NCBI GenBank assembly: GCA_965240325.2
Contig: OZ251243.1
Location: 992,001 to 1,056,000 of the forward strand
Length of the DNA: 64,000 bases
DNA from: Rebecca billardiae RCC1528
Lineage: Eukaryota > Haptophyta
Direction: 5' to 3'
Shown here in pieces: positions 1-9,090 of the stretch. The stretch's first letter is position 1. The number at the start of each line of letters is the position of its first letter. The position numbers and the translations under genes were made by a program. The notes below the pieces were generated by a model that saw only the letters and a program-made list of their open reading frames with translations, was not told the origin of the DNA and made no database searches.

Positions 1-262
1 ACGCATCATCAATTCATCACTACTCTCCAAGTCCAACTCGGTTCCGTTAAGTCCGTACGCCCTGACTCCACGCGACGTGTGCGTCGTCGTCAGGCTTCAT
101 CGGCGCAGGTCGGCGGCGCGGTCCTGCGCCGATCTTGGCTGGTTAACTTCATAACTTTCCGTCGTTCGTCGTCATCAGCAAGGAGCAGCAGCAGCAGCAG
201 CAGCATCGACATAGTAGTAGTCTGAGGCTGGAAGTCGTCGACTCGCCACTGACGAGTCGGGG
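1..262. other. 3' flank of the MFS gene; no gene seen
   Basis: This stretch lies downstream of the minus-strand transporter stop. It contains a short (CAG)n run near 184-205, but no ORF or motif I can support. Confidence 0.5.
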
Positions 263-1768
263 TCACTGAGATGATGACGATTGACGTTGCTGATGATGAG
301 CCTCATCGTCGCCGTCGTCATTCAACCTGTGGAACGGGCGAGGGGCATCCAACGCGGGCCCATCCTCGTTACCGGCGCCGTCGTCGTCGGAACCGCCTGC
401 TGCCATAGCTGATGCCACACGTGCGTCACGCGCGCGTGTTGACAGCATCCCACCAGCTATCAGCGCCACCAGCGTGATGCTCGTGCAGCCGAGCATGGCC
501 GCGCCCAGCAACCACGCCGGTGCCTCGCGCCTTGACGGGCTCGCCCCCCGCTCCTCGCCCCCGTCGGCTGCCGCCGCGTTGCCGTGCGCCTTGCCGTACG
601 CTTCGTAGCCAAGCCCGAGAAGTGCGAGGGACACGGACACTGCGAGGGTTCCGAGCGCGAGCAAGACGCCCACCGCCACGCCCGGCCTCCGCGGGTGGCG
701 CAGCTGGCAGAGGGTGGTGCACTGGGTGGTCACGAGCCCGCGCCCGGTGGCGAGCACGAGCACGGGCGCGACGAGCGAGAGCCAGCCCGAGCGCACGTGC
801 GCGCACGGGAGCGTCAGCGCAAGCAGTGCGGCGCACGAGGCCCAAGCCAGCCACACGCCGACGGCAAGCGTCCGCGCGGAGCCCACGGCAGTGGCGAGGC
901 GCGTGCTCGCGTGCGCGCCCGCCGTGAAGAGCGCCGCGCACGCGACGAACGCGCCGACGAACTGGCGCGTGCTCAGGCCGAACGGCCCCTGCAGCAGCGG
1001 CGCGGACGTCGTCTCCCAGAGCACACGCGCGCAGAATGACGAAACGTCGATCGCGCACAGGCGGCGGTACGGGCCGTCACGCAGCGCCTCGGCCGCGCCC
1101 GCGAGTGTGTCGGCGCACATGGCGCGCGCGGTGGGCGCGGCGCGCGTGGGTGACGGCGGTGGGAGCGCGATGAGCCCGCATGCGAGTGCGAGGCCGGAGC
1201 CACCAAGGGCCGCCATCAGCGCGAACGCAGCGCGCCAATGCACACACTCCGACAGCGCCGCGCCCGCGACAGGGCCGACGACTGCTGAGAACGCGCGCGC
1301 GGTCACCAGCGCGCCTGCGGCGTGGCGTAGCGCGGGGCCGTCGTGCACCCTCAGGACCGGGACGAGCGCCTGCGAGACGACGACGATGGAGCCTCCGGCG
1401 AAGCCCTGCGCGAGGCGCAGGCCGAGCAGCACGCGCATCGACGGTGCAGCGATCAGCAGTGCACTCGTCGACGCGTAGCTCAGCAGCGCGGCGCGCAGCG
1501 TGAGCGCATGTCCGAGCGCGTCAGACAAGGCGCCCGCAATCAGCATCGCCGGGGCGACCCCGCACAGGTACACCGAGTTGATAAGCTCCGCCTCCCGCAG
1601 CCCGACGCCGAGCGCCGCACACGCCACGGGTAAGATGGGTACGAGCATCTCATATGTGATCGGGCCGCATAGCGCGATGCAGCAGAGCGCGAAGAGCACC
1701 GCGCGGCTCGGCTCGGCCGGTGTGGTGGCGTTTGCCGCGGCCGCGCGCATCGGCGACGGCCGCGTCAT
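263..1768 (-). CDS. Major facilitator superfamily transporter, DHA1 (Bcr/CflA-like) type
   Basis: This is a 501-residue integral membrane transporter, probably a proton-driven drug or metabolite exporter. The frame stays open to 2140, but the start there is not ATG and overlaps the divergent neighbour. The first ATG, 1766-1768, begins MTRPSPMRAAAANA and leads directly into the first hydrophobic segment. About twelve membrane segments can be counted. The stretch GLRLAQGFAGG matches the R-x-x-QG-x-GG signature at TM4 of DHA1 transporters, and LSDALGHALTLR fits the cytoplasmic loop 2-3 motif (G-x-L-x-D-x-x-G). The C-terminal tail is acidic and Ser/Gln-rich, with repeats that echo the CAG run beyond the stop. 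Substrate cannot be predicted. It shares a 123-bp divergent promoter region with the next gene. Confidence 0.8.
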   Translation of the reverse strand: MTRPSPMRAAAANATTPAEPSRAVLFALCCIALCGPITYEMLVPILPVACAALGVGLREAELINSVYLCGVAPAMLIAGALSDALGHALTLRAALLSYASTSALLIAAPSMRVLLGLRLAQGFAGGSIVVVSQALVPVLRVHDGPALRHAAGALVTARAFSAVVGPVAGAALSECVHWRAAFALMAALGGSGLALACGLIALPPPSPTRAAPTARAMCADTLAGAAEALRDGPYRRLCAIDVSSFCARVLWETTSAPLLQGPFGLSTRQFVGAFVACAALFTAGAHASTRLATAVGSARTLAVGVWLAWASCAALLALTLPCAHVRSGWLSLVAPVLVLATGRGLVTTQCTTLCQLRHPRRPGVAVGVLLALGTLAVSVSLALLGLGYEAYGKAHGNAAAADGGEERGASPSRREAPAWLLGAAMLGCTSITLVALIAGGMLSTRARDARVASAMAAGGSDDDGAGNEDGPALDAPRPFHRLNDDGDDEAHHQQRQSSSSQ

Positions 1769-1891
1769 TCCATCATCCCGGCAAGCAGACGCGGTACTGC
1801 ATGGCTCGGCGGCAGATCGCCCGAGATTTGTGAGTTGACGACCAGTAATGGCAGTAAAAAAACAATCACGAAACCTTGTGGATCGCGAACA

Positions 1892-3337
1892 ATGGCGGCC
1901 GCGGATCGGCGCGCTGAGAGAGCCGCGTCCCTCGTGCTGGTCATGGGCTGGTGCTTCCAGCCGGGCATCGCGCCATTGACTCCGCCCGCGCACAGGGACG
2001 ACGCGGATCCTCAGGCCGGGCTCGACGGGCTCGAGGCGCGGCTGCGAACGATGGCGGCCGGCGTGGACGAGCTGCTCGGCGAGATGCAGTCGACGCGCGC
2101 TCGGGTGGTGCTCGCGAGCGCGCGCATGCACCGCGCCCACGCGCAGATGAAGCGCCTCGCGGCCGCGATCTCTCAGCCTCGCGCCGCACGGCCTAGCTCG
2201 CCGGCGTGGGTGCGGCCTCGCACGTACGCGGGCGAGTGCTCAGACCCTGAGCCGCACGCCTCGGAGCAGCGCTGGAAGCCCAAGGCCAGGTGCCTCAAAC
2301 GGAACGTCACAGATCCCGTCGAATACCAGGAGCGCGCCGAGCGCGTGCGCCGATACGCGACGCGCGTGGTGAGCCGCTCGAACCTGACGGAGCTCGCGTA
2401 CATTGTCAGCCGCAACCGCCATGCGATGGCGCGCTACCCGAAGTCAGGCCGGCTGAGCGGTGCAATCTGCCGCGATCTCCTCGCGGACCCCAGCCACCAC
2501 TTCCACGACATGTGGGGCGACCCGCGGCGCAAGGGCCCCCCTCTGTGCGTGCCCGAGAGCGCCGAGCTGCTCCACGCGTGGCTGCGCGACATGCTCGGCG
2601 GCACGATGTGCGACCGCAACTGGTACGTCGGCGTGCCCGGCTGCACATCGCAGGAGGTCATGCCCGTGCAAGGCCTGGCGCGCACGCGCTCGGACGCGGC
2701 GCTCGGCTTCGACGACGAGCTGATCCGGGAGTGCAACGCGCAGGCGGGGTGCGTCGGGTCGCATGACGTGCCCGGCCCGCAGGCGTGCATGTACGCCGGC
2801 GTGAACCTGCTCGCCCTCTTCTCCAACGACCCCTCCTACAACATGTGCCGAAACCTCGAATGGGTCGTGTGCGCCGCGCAGGGCCGGCTGCCCAACCAGG
2901 GCGGCCCCCGCATGTACTTTGTGCCCGCGCCGGGCGATCTGCAGCTGCGCGTGCTGCACGTGGACGCGGACGCAGACCGCTACTCGATGCGCTCGATCTA
3001 CTTTCTCGAGGCGTGCGTGCTCAGCCACATCTGCCGCAACGGCGAGCGGCTCTTCACGCTGCGCGCGCGCGAGCGCTTCGAGTGCGAGTTTGATCCCGCA
3101 GCTCTGCACGACGTGGTGCAGCGCGGTATCTTCGCGCGCTACGGACCGATGCCGCGCGGGCAGAGCTGGCGGATGCCGTGGTTGCATGCGCCATCGCCCA
3201 GTGAGCGCCGCGGCCGCGCATCCCATCCGCGCAATCGCAAGCCGGCGGCGGCATCATCCGCGGAGTCGTCGTCCGACTTGACTACGGCTTCGTCGATGCG
3301 GGACACGCGGGCGACGCTGATGGGCCGACCCGAGTAA
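1892..3337 (+). CDS. Secreted or membrane-anchored orphan protein with a Cys-containing globular region
   Basis: I do not recognise this family. The frame opens at 1835 with TTG; the first ATG (1892) gives 481 residues starting MAAADRRAER, followed by a hydrophobic stretch (AASLVLVMGWCF) that looks like a signal peptide or signal anchor. Residues about 40-85 are Arg/Ala/Leu-rich and could form a coiled coil. The remainder (about 100-430) reads as one globular domain with paired Cys in short motifs (CDRNW, CTSQE, CNAQAGC, CMYAG, CRNLEWVVC, CVLSHIC), consistent with disulfides in the secretory path. The C terminus is Ser/Arg-rich. Codon use and frame continuity support a real gene. It is divergent from the MFS gene. 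Confidence 0.65.
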   Translation: MAAADRRAERAASLVLVMGWCFQPGIAPLTPPAHRDDADPQAGLDGLEARLRTMAAGVDELLGEMQSTRARVVLASARMHRAHAQMKRLAAAISQPRAARPSSPAWVRPRTYAGECSDPEPHASEQRWKPKARCLKRNVTDPVEYQERAERVRRYATRVVSRSNLTELAYIVSRNRHAMARYPKSGRLSGAICRDLLADPSHHFHDMWGDPRRKGPPLCVPESAELLHAWLRDMLGGTMCDRNWYVGVPGCTSQEVMPVQGLARTRSDAALGFDDELIRECNAQAGCVGSHDVPGPQACMYAGVNLLALFSNDPSYNMCRNLEWVVCAAQGRLPNQGGPRMYFVPAPGDLQLRVLHVDADADRYSMRSIYFLEACVLSHICRNGERLFTLRARERFECEFDPAALHDVVQRGIFARYGPMPRGQSWRMPWLHAPSPSERRGRASHPRNRKPAAASSAESSSDLTTASSMRDTRATLMGRPE

Positions 3338-3757
3338 GCTAGCGCGCCCACTACCACAGCAACTGCGGCCGACGGGCGACGACGCCGGCTGGCGAGTGGC
3401 GGCGTGATGCCGCCAAATTCTTGCCCCTCATCGGGCGATCGATAGCGATCGATATATGCTGACGACGAATGATATGCGCGCTGATATATTCTGATGATGA
3501 CGATATATATATATATGATGATGATCCGGAAGTACTGCGTATGCTGATGATGATGTTAGTTGTTACTGCTTGTCGTTACAACGACCAAATCCGAACTGAC
3601 AACGTCGCAGTCGGCACGGCTGGTCTGCTGGACCGCCACCGCCTCGCGGTGCCGATGATGTGGAGCCATCGGGCTCGGCGTGCGGCCGGTGCGGGGCCGA
3701 CCACCGTCCGATCCCCTTCGCGCGTCATCTGCTGACGACACTGTCTTAAGATTTGAG
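3338..3757. other. Convergent intergenic region; no gene seen
   Basis: The 3' ends of the two flanking genes converge here. It holds GATGAT-type low-complexity sequence and a short (TA)n run near 3503-3517, and it is clearly less GC-rich than the genes. No ORF can be supported. Confidence 0.5.
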
Positions 3758-5716
3758 TCACCGCTTGCGCTTGCGGGACGGGCGGCGACAAGGGTCGTCC
3801 ATGTCCAACGCCAGCGTCTCCATCAGCTCGACTGCCTCGGCAGGGTCCTCTCGCTTGAATGCAGCCCACCGCTCCTGCTTTGTGAGCGCCTTGATCTGCT
3901 CCCTGGCGAGCGTACGCACGGCCTCTGTGAGCCGCGGACACCCGCCCATCGCCTTGGCGTGCCGCAGCAGGTCGAGGCAGTTGTCCACGTCCAGACCGGC
4001 GAGCAGCGAGTCCTCGCACCGACGCGCGACGTCCACCAGCACGTCGGCGACCGCAGCCGCAGCCGACCCCTCCGAGCCCTCCTGCGGTGGCGGCGGCCGC
4101 AGCTTGCACACCAGCCGGGCGAGCTCGAGCAACACGGACGTCTCGTCCGGCAGCGGCGCTACGCCCGCCGAGTGCAGCTGGCGCAGCAGCGCCTCATGCG
4201 CCGCGGAGCTGAAGTCAGGGTCCGCAGCCAGCTCGCGCTGGCTGCCCTCCGCTAGCCCGCCGCCCAGCTGCCGCTCGTAGTACTGCGAGTGCTGCGCCAG
4301 CAGCAGCCGGCTCGCGCCCAGCTCGGTGCCGTCCGCGCACCGCAGCACCACGTCGTGCTGCCGCGTGGGCTCGCCCACCGCGTCGCCCAGCGAGCACAGC
4401 CGCGCGTGCGAGCGGCGCAGCTCAGCCTCGCTGTCTGCGAGCCGCGCGTGCGCCTCGCCTGCTGAGGCGCACGCGCGGTGCAGCACAGCATCGTCGCTGC
4501 CGTCGCATCGCAGCAGTCCCTTGAGAGCGCGCAGCGCAGAGGGCTGCAAGCGCGCGACTGGACGAAGGGGATTGCCGCCGCCGACGCCGTCGGCGATGAG
4601 CACGTCGCAGCTGTGCAGCGCGCGCTGCAGCGCGCTGACCAGCCCAGGCGCGCGTGCAATGTCTGCTCGGTGCGCGCCGGGCTGCTCAATGATGTCGACC
4701 AGCGCATCGACAGCATGCAGCGTTGCCCAGCGCAAATGGTCAGAGCCATCGCACACGCGCAGCAGCAGGGGCACGAGGTGGTCACAGAGCCCGTGGCTCA
4801 CCAACGAGCGGCAGGTCGCTTCGTCCGCGCCATGGGCACACGCGCAGATTGCAAATGCTGCAGCTTGCTGCACAGCATCGTCAACCGCGCCGAGCAGCGC
4901 CACGAGCGGCTGGATGCAGCCCGCCTCGATGAACCCCGTAGGCGTGGAATCGAAGCAGACCACCATGGCCAGTCTGCCGAGAATGCAAGCTGCCGCTCGT
5001 TGCAAGCGCACGCGAGCAGCCCCGAGCAGCGACACGAGCGCACGGATCGCGCCCGCTCCAACAAGCTCTGCGGCGCTTGCCTCGAGCCCATCATACTGTG
5101 CGCGTCTCGTATTCTTAGTAAACTGTTGATTGAGCGCGACGAGCAGAGTCTCCGCTGCAGCCGTCTGCACGTCTTCGTTCGCAGATCGGAGCAGAGACAC
5201 GAGCGGCGGGATGGCGCCCAACTTGATCATCTCCCCATCTACGACATTGGGAAGCCAGCCCAGTGCGACAGCAGCGTCGCGCTGCACGCCCTCATCCTTC
5301 GACCGCAACAGCGACACGAGCGCCGGGAATGCGCCATGGTCCTCGAAGGCTTCGAGCAGCTTTGGCATCTCGTCGCCAGAGTCAACAGAGATCCACAGGG
5401 TGTACATGGCGTGCACCGCAGCTACATGCACCTCGGCGCAGTAGCCGTGCGCTAGGAGCTGCACCAGCCCCGGCAGAGCCTGCGATTCGATGATCGCCCG
5501 CGTGTCCTCGATATCAACCATGTCCTCGACGCAGAATGGGACGAGCGCCGCAATCATCGCCTCCCTGTCTGGGCGCCTGGCACGCAGCGCAGCAACCAGT
5601 GTGTTGACTGCCTCGGCGCTGAGCGGACCGTCAGATTGCTTCTGTGCGCGCGCGCGCGCCATTGCCTCGTCAAGCAGCGCCGATGCGGCATTAGACGGCA
5701 TCGGCGGCACGGACAT
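3758..5716 (-). CDS. Armadillo-repeat protein with C-terminal BTB/BACK-like region
   Basis: The 652-residue product starts at the ATG at 5714-5716 (MSVPPMPSNAAS). The open frame upstream to 5917 begins with GTG and overlaps the divergent TRAP-beta gene, so I exclude it. Residues about 65-420 contain tandem armadillo repeats with the usual G-A-I-P-x-L-V-x-L-L core (GAIPPLVSLLRS, GAIRALVSLLGA, GCIQPLVALLGA). After a linker, residues about 455-600 resemble BTB plus BACK (HDVVLRCADGTELGASRLLL, then LLELARLVCKL). The last residues, RRPSRKRKR, form a nuclear-localisation-like basic patch. By analogy with ARM-BTB proteins it may be a substrate adaptor for a cullin-3 ligase; this is inference. One ARM repeat is interrupted by a segment (5103-5126) matching a short dispersed motif found elsewhere in the window. 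Confidence 0.8.
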   Translation of the reverse strand: MSVPPMPSNAASALLDEAMARARAQKQSDGPLSAEAVNTLVAALRARRPDREAMIAALVPFCVEDMVDIEDTRAIIESQALPGLVQLLAHGYCAEVHVAAVHAMYTLWISVDSGDEMPKLLEAFEDHGAFPALVSLLRSKDEGVQRDAAVALGWLPNVVDGEMIKLGAIPPLVSLLRSANEDVQTAAAETLLVALNQQFTKNTRRAQYDGLEASAAELVGAGAIRALVSLLGAARVRLQRAAACILGRLAMVVCFDSTPTGFIEAGCIQPLVALLGAVDDAVQQAAAFAICACAHGADEATCRSLVSHGLCDHLVPLLLRVCDGSDHLRWATLHAVDALVDIIEQPGAHRADIARAPGLVSALQRALHSCDVLIADGVGGGNPLRPVARLQPSALRALKGLLRCDGSDDAVLHRACASAGEAHARLADSEAELRRSHARLCSLGDAVGEPTRQHDVVLRCADGTELGASRLLLAQHSQYYERQLGGGLAEGSQRELAADPDFSSAAHEALLRQLHSAGVAPLPDETSVLLELARLVCKLRPPPPQEGSEGSAAAAVADVLVDVARRCEDSLLAGLDVDNCLDLLRHAKAMGGCPRLTEAVRTLAREQIKALTKQERWAAFKREDPAEAVELMETLALDMDDPCRRPSRKRKR

Positions 5717-5918
5717 CGCACGACGACGGGTCACGGGCAGATCTTCACCGGCGCCCGCCTCGCAGTGGCCCCGCTTCGCCTCTCCAGCTCGGCCTGGCTC
5801 GCCTCCCGCCAATCGCCAGCTCGCTGAGCCTCGCAGGCGTGCGGTGAGAGTCCGGGCCTCCTCCTGCTGAGCAACCTGCTCGGCGCTCGCGGTGGGTCCG
5901 GGGGACACGTGTTTCACG

Positions 5919-6668
5919 ATGCCAGCGAGGACAATGCGGGCTCATCATGGCAAGTGGCTTCTCGCCGCCTCGGCCCTGCTGTGGGCCGTGGCGCGGGCGG
6001 AGCCGTTCGTGATGCTCATGAAGAGCGTGTCGCGTGTCGAGGCTGTCTACGGCGAGGCCATCGAGGTGGAGCTTCGCCTCTTCAACAAGGGCGATGCGCC
6101 GGCGTACAGTCTCGCGGTGGCCGACCCCGACTGGAGCACGGCCAAGTTCGAGCTGGTCAAGGGCAAGAAGGAGACGTCCGTGGACGCGCTTGGCGCGAAC
6201 GAGAACATCACGCACACGTGCGCGCCGCGCCGAGCGCGTGTCCGCCCCTGCTCGCGCGCCGCCCACCACGCCGCCTCACGCCGCCACGCCGGCCGCCACG
6301 TGCGCCCTCGCCCCGCGCCGCGGCCCGTGGCGAACAGGTTCACCCTGCGCCCAGTCTTCTCGGGGATGCACACGCCGGTGTCGGCGACCGTCTCGTACGC
6401 AGCCGCCAAGGGCGGCAAGAGCGTGACGCACACATCCAACGCGCCGCCGCAGATGACGGTGCTCTCGCGCGGGCAGAAGTACCTCAAATGGGCCCTCGCG
6501 GTCGGCCGCGTCCTCTCTCTCAACTTCGTGCGCACCGCGCGCGGCTGGGCGATGGTGACGCTGAGCTGGATGGGGCTCTTCGGGCTCGTCGGGCTGTTTA
6601 AGCTGCAGCAAAAGATGCGGGTATGGAGGCACGAGCGCGCCATCGCCGAGATGGAGAAGATGAAGTGA
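5919..6668 (+). CDS. SSR2: Translocon-associated protein subunit beta (TRAP-beta / SSR2), two exons
   Basis: This is a subunit of the ER TRAP complex that sits next to Sec61 and assists insertion of nascent secretory proteins. The usable ATGs are 5919 and 5934; both precede a signal peptide (WLLAASALLWAVARA). The lumenal domain follows (VYGEAIEVELRLFNKG) and shows the TRAP-beta pattern. A GT-AG intron is inferred at 6218-6337 (120 nt, no in-frame stop): removing it joins ENITHT to FTLRPVFSG, matching the animal pattern in which SHT is followed by xLRPxxxG, whereas the unspliced reading adds 40 Arg/Ala/Pro residues. The spliced protein is about 204-209 residues, close to the usual 180-190. A C-terminal membrane helix near 6540-6600 is followed by a charged cytosolic tail. 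It is divergent from the ARM-BTB gene, 202 bp apart. Confidence 0.85.
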   Translation: MPARTMRAHHGKWLLAASALLWAVARAEPFVMLMKSVSRVEAVYGEAIEVELRLFNKGDAPAYSLAVADPDWSTAKFELVKGKKETSVDALGANENITHTCAPRRARVRPCSRAAHHAASRRHAGRHVRPRPAPRPVANRFTLRPVFSGMHTPVSATVSYAAAKGGKSVTHTSNAPPQMTVLSRGQKYLKWALAVGRVLSLNFVRTARGWAMVTLSWMGLFGLVGLFKLQQKMRVWRHERAIAEMEKMK

Positions 6669-7360
6669 GCCGCTCTGCGCTCGCGCGCGCGGCCCGGCCC
6701 GGCCCGGTCTGCGCGGCACTACTTGGCATCTGGGTGACCAGATGGCGGGCCTTGCGCGGAGACATGGCCCACTGAGTGGCGGCTGCAATCGAGTGGGCAC
6801 CGCTCGAGGCCGCCGCGTCACTCTTGCTGCCCGCACCCTGGCAGCGAGAGAGAGCTGCTGAGGACATGCCGTCCGGACCTGTGGGGCTGGCGCGTCGACC
6901 GGCCGCGGGGCCGGCGCTGATACATTATCAACGCTCTGAGACGGGCGCGGCTCTGCTGCCCGGAGGCGTCGCCGTCGGACGCACTGTCAACCAATGGTGA
7001 CCATTGCATTGGCAATACGTGCTGCTGTGCTGCCGAGGTGGCGCGGAGTGCCGTCTTCGGACTCTCGTGACCGTGTCACCGTGTGGCGTGTCCGATGGCG
7101 GCGCACTCAGCCTCAGCCGACGCGGGATTAGATGTGACGTGACGCCTGCAATCTATGATTTAACGACACAGGTAGGACGGCGCCCTGGGTCTCCTGATTC
7201 GTCGTCGGCAGTGCCCGATTACCGCCTTGGCCCGATCGTCGACACGAAGTCGGCGTGGTGTCAGAGTCTCAATGTAAGTGTCAGTGAGATACCATTGTTA
7301 CAACTAGATTGATGCCGTGCTTGCAGCTGAAGTGACGATGAGTTATGAATCAATTTGCTG
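6669..7360. other. Intergenic region; no gene seen
   Basis: I see no coding sequence here. A small perfect palindrome (CAATGGT-G-ACCATTG) lies near 6992-7006. The sequence just upstream of the next gene is AT-richer and holds two ATGs, one of them out of frame with the GGCT-like gene. Confidence 0.45.
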
Positions 7361-8140
7361 ATGAGGGCGGCAATTTATCGGCGGAAAAATCGCTCCGCCG
7401 CGGGCGGCGTGCGGGCGATGACGACAACGGACGAAATGATCGGCGCGGGGGGAGAGCTGATGGTGAGAATGCTGGGCTTCGGCTCGCTCATGAGCGAGGC
7501 ATCGGCCAGGCTCACGACACCGTCCCTTGTCAACTTCCACTACGTGCGCATCTTGAACCACCGTCGGGTATTCGGGCACACGCCGCCCCTCTTCTTTGAG
7601 AATGGCATCGCGCACGCGGAGACCCTTCAGATCTCGTCGCTCTCGGCCGAGCCGTGCGAGGGAGCATCCTTCTGCGGTGTGGCTTTTGACATCCCGGCGG
7701 CCGAATGGGACGCTCTTGTTGAGCGTGAGGACGAGTACGTGCTCGCGCCGGCCGAGTGCGAGCCGCTCGACGGGCCAGCGGATGGCGTCGGCAGAGGGAT
7801 GCTGTGCACACGCGCGTCGGACGACGTGCTGAGGGAGCGCGGCGTGTGGCCTCGATATGAGAAGGCGCTGGCGGCGATCCCGCCGGAGCGCCACGCGGCG
7901 ACGTGCTGGCACTGGAGCGAGGACAGTGGGCTCCTTCCCTGCGCCACGTACTTGCGGCACTGCCTGCTGTCCTCGCGCCGCCCTGATGTCCCGCAGGCTG
8001 TGCGCGAGAGCTTCCTGGACGACACGTTCCTCGTGGATCGGCAGACGTCGCTTCGGGCCTACCTCGCGCGGCCTGGCGTTGAGGAGCGTGTCATGGCCAG
8101 CCTGCCGCCCGCCGGTCTGGAGGCGCGCTACGGTGGGTAA
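7361..8140 (+). CDS. Gamma-glutamylcyclotransferase-like protein, copy 1
   Basis: The predicted protein has the GGCT-fold hallmarks: an N-terminal MLGFGSLMSE (YGSL-type loop that binds the gamma-glutamyl moiety) and a V-E-R-E-D-E-Y segment that corresponds to the catalytic-Glu region of the family. Such enzymes release 5-oxoproline from gamma-glutamyl peptides or glutathione, so a role in glutathione turnover is plausible but unproven. In-frame ATGs are at 7361 (259 residues), 7418 and further in; the paralogue at 13257-13958 starts at a position equivalent to the MIGAGGEL methionine, so the true start may be 7418 or later. The 3' half is almost identical to the paralogue, while the 5' half is clearly diverged. 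No targeting signal is obvious. Confidence 0.7.
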   Translation: MRAAIYRRKNRSAAGGVRAMTTTDEMIGAGGELMVRMLGFGSLMSEASARLTTPSLVNFHYVRILNHRRVFGHTPPLFFENGIAHAETLQISSLSAEPCEGASFCGVAFDIPAAEWDALVEREDEYVLAPAECEPLDGPADGVGRGMLCTRASDDVLRERGVWPRYEKALAAIPPERHAATCWHWSEDSGLLPCATYLRHCLLSSRRPDVPQAVRESFLDDTFLVDRQTSLRAYLARPGVEERVMASLPPAGLEARYGG

Positions 8141-8369
8141 AAGGCCGAGCCGATCTACATGTATGGCTGGCGACCGTTGGTCGATCGCCCCGGCGCAACG
8201 CTGCTGCCGAGTGAGTGCAGGCTCACGAGTCAGGGCAGTCACTACAGTTTACTATGTCGTTATAACGTGCACACTTGGTTAACCAGGCTGCCGACGGTCT
8301 GCTTAATTAATAACGCGGTCATACGTGCTGCTGCCGCGATACGCTGAGTCACTGATCCGCATAGTGGCC

Positions 8370-8370
<1 letters not shown>

Positions 8371-8400
<30 letters not shown>
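8371..8400. repeat. (TA)n microsatellite
   Basis: About 15 TA units end exactly where the conserved 5' end of repeat-element copy 1 (TGACCGCG...) begins. Confidence 0.95.
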
Positions 8401-8403
<3 letters not shown>

Positions 8404-9090
8404 CCGCGTTCCGCGGTCCTTTTCCGTAGAACCAACGCAGTTCGGGGCCCGCGGCGCAGTGGTTGAGAATGAGACTGACGAGTCAGTCAGTCCGAGTCAG
8501 AAAGACAGTTCAGCCACTCTGAGAGGGAGAGTCAGACCCGAGACCGAGTCTCGGACTTGGCGCGAGTATGCGGGCGCGCACGGCCAAGGGTGGCATGGGA
8601 CACCAGCGGACGGGCCGCGCGGGGAAGCGGGGCGGCGCGCTCGCAGGGCGAGAGGCGCGGACGGGCCGCGCGGGGAAGCGGGGCGGCGGCGCGCGCAGGG
8701 CGAGAGGGCGAGAGGCGCCGCGCGGCGCCGGGCCGGCGCGTGCGCGCGTGCGGGCGCACCTGCTTCAGCTTGCAAGGTGCTCGCGCTGCGCCATGCGCTC
8801 GACGAAGGGCCGCTGGTCGCGAGCCGGCGCGTGCGCGCGAGCGGGCGCACCTGCTTGAGGTACTCGCCCTGCGCCATGCGCTCGACGACGGGCCGCTGGT
8901 CGCTCAGCCGGCACGCCTCGTGCCGGCAGAGCGAGAGCGCGCGCCACTGCAGACTGCTGGCCCGCCGGCCTGCCGGCTGCGCAGCCGCGCACCGAGACCG
9001 ACCGAGCGGAGCTCGGGGCGGTGGAACGAGGCGAGCGGCGCGTCGCGCCTGCCGCCGCGCGTGCGCGCCTGCTCCACCGCGCCGCCGTGC

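Noticed and set aside
8515-8550. CTGAGA-containing sequence as a possible TPP riboswitch
   Set aside because: The other conserved TPP blocks (the GGGTGC stem and the ACCTGA block) are missing.
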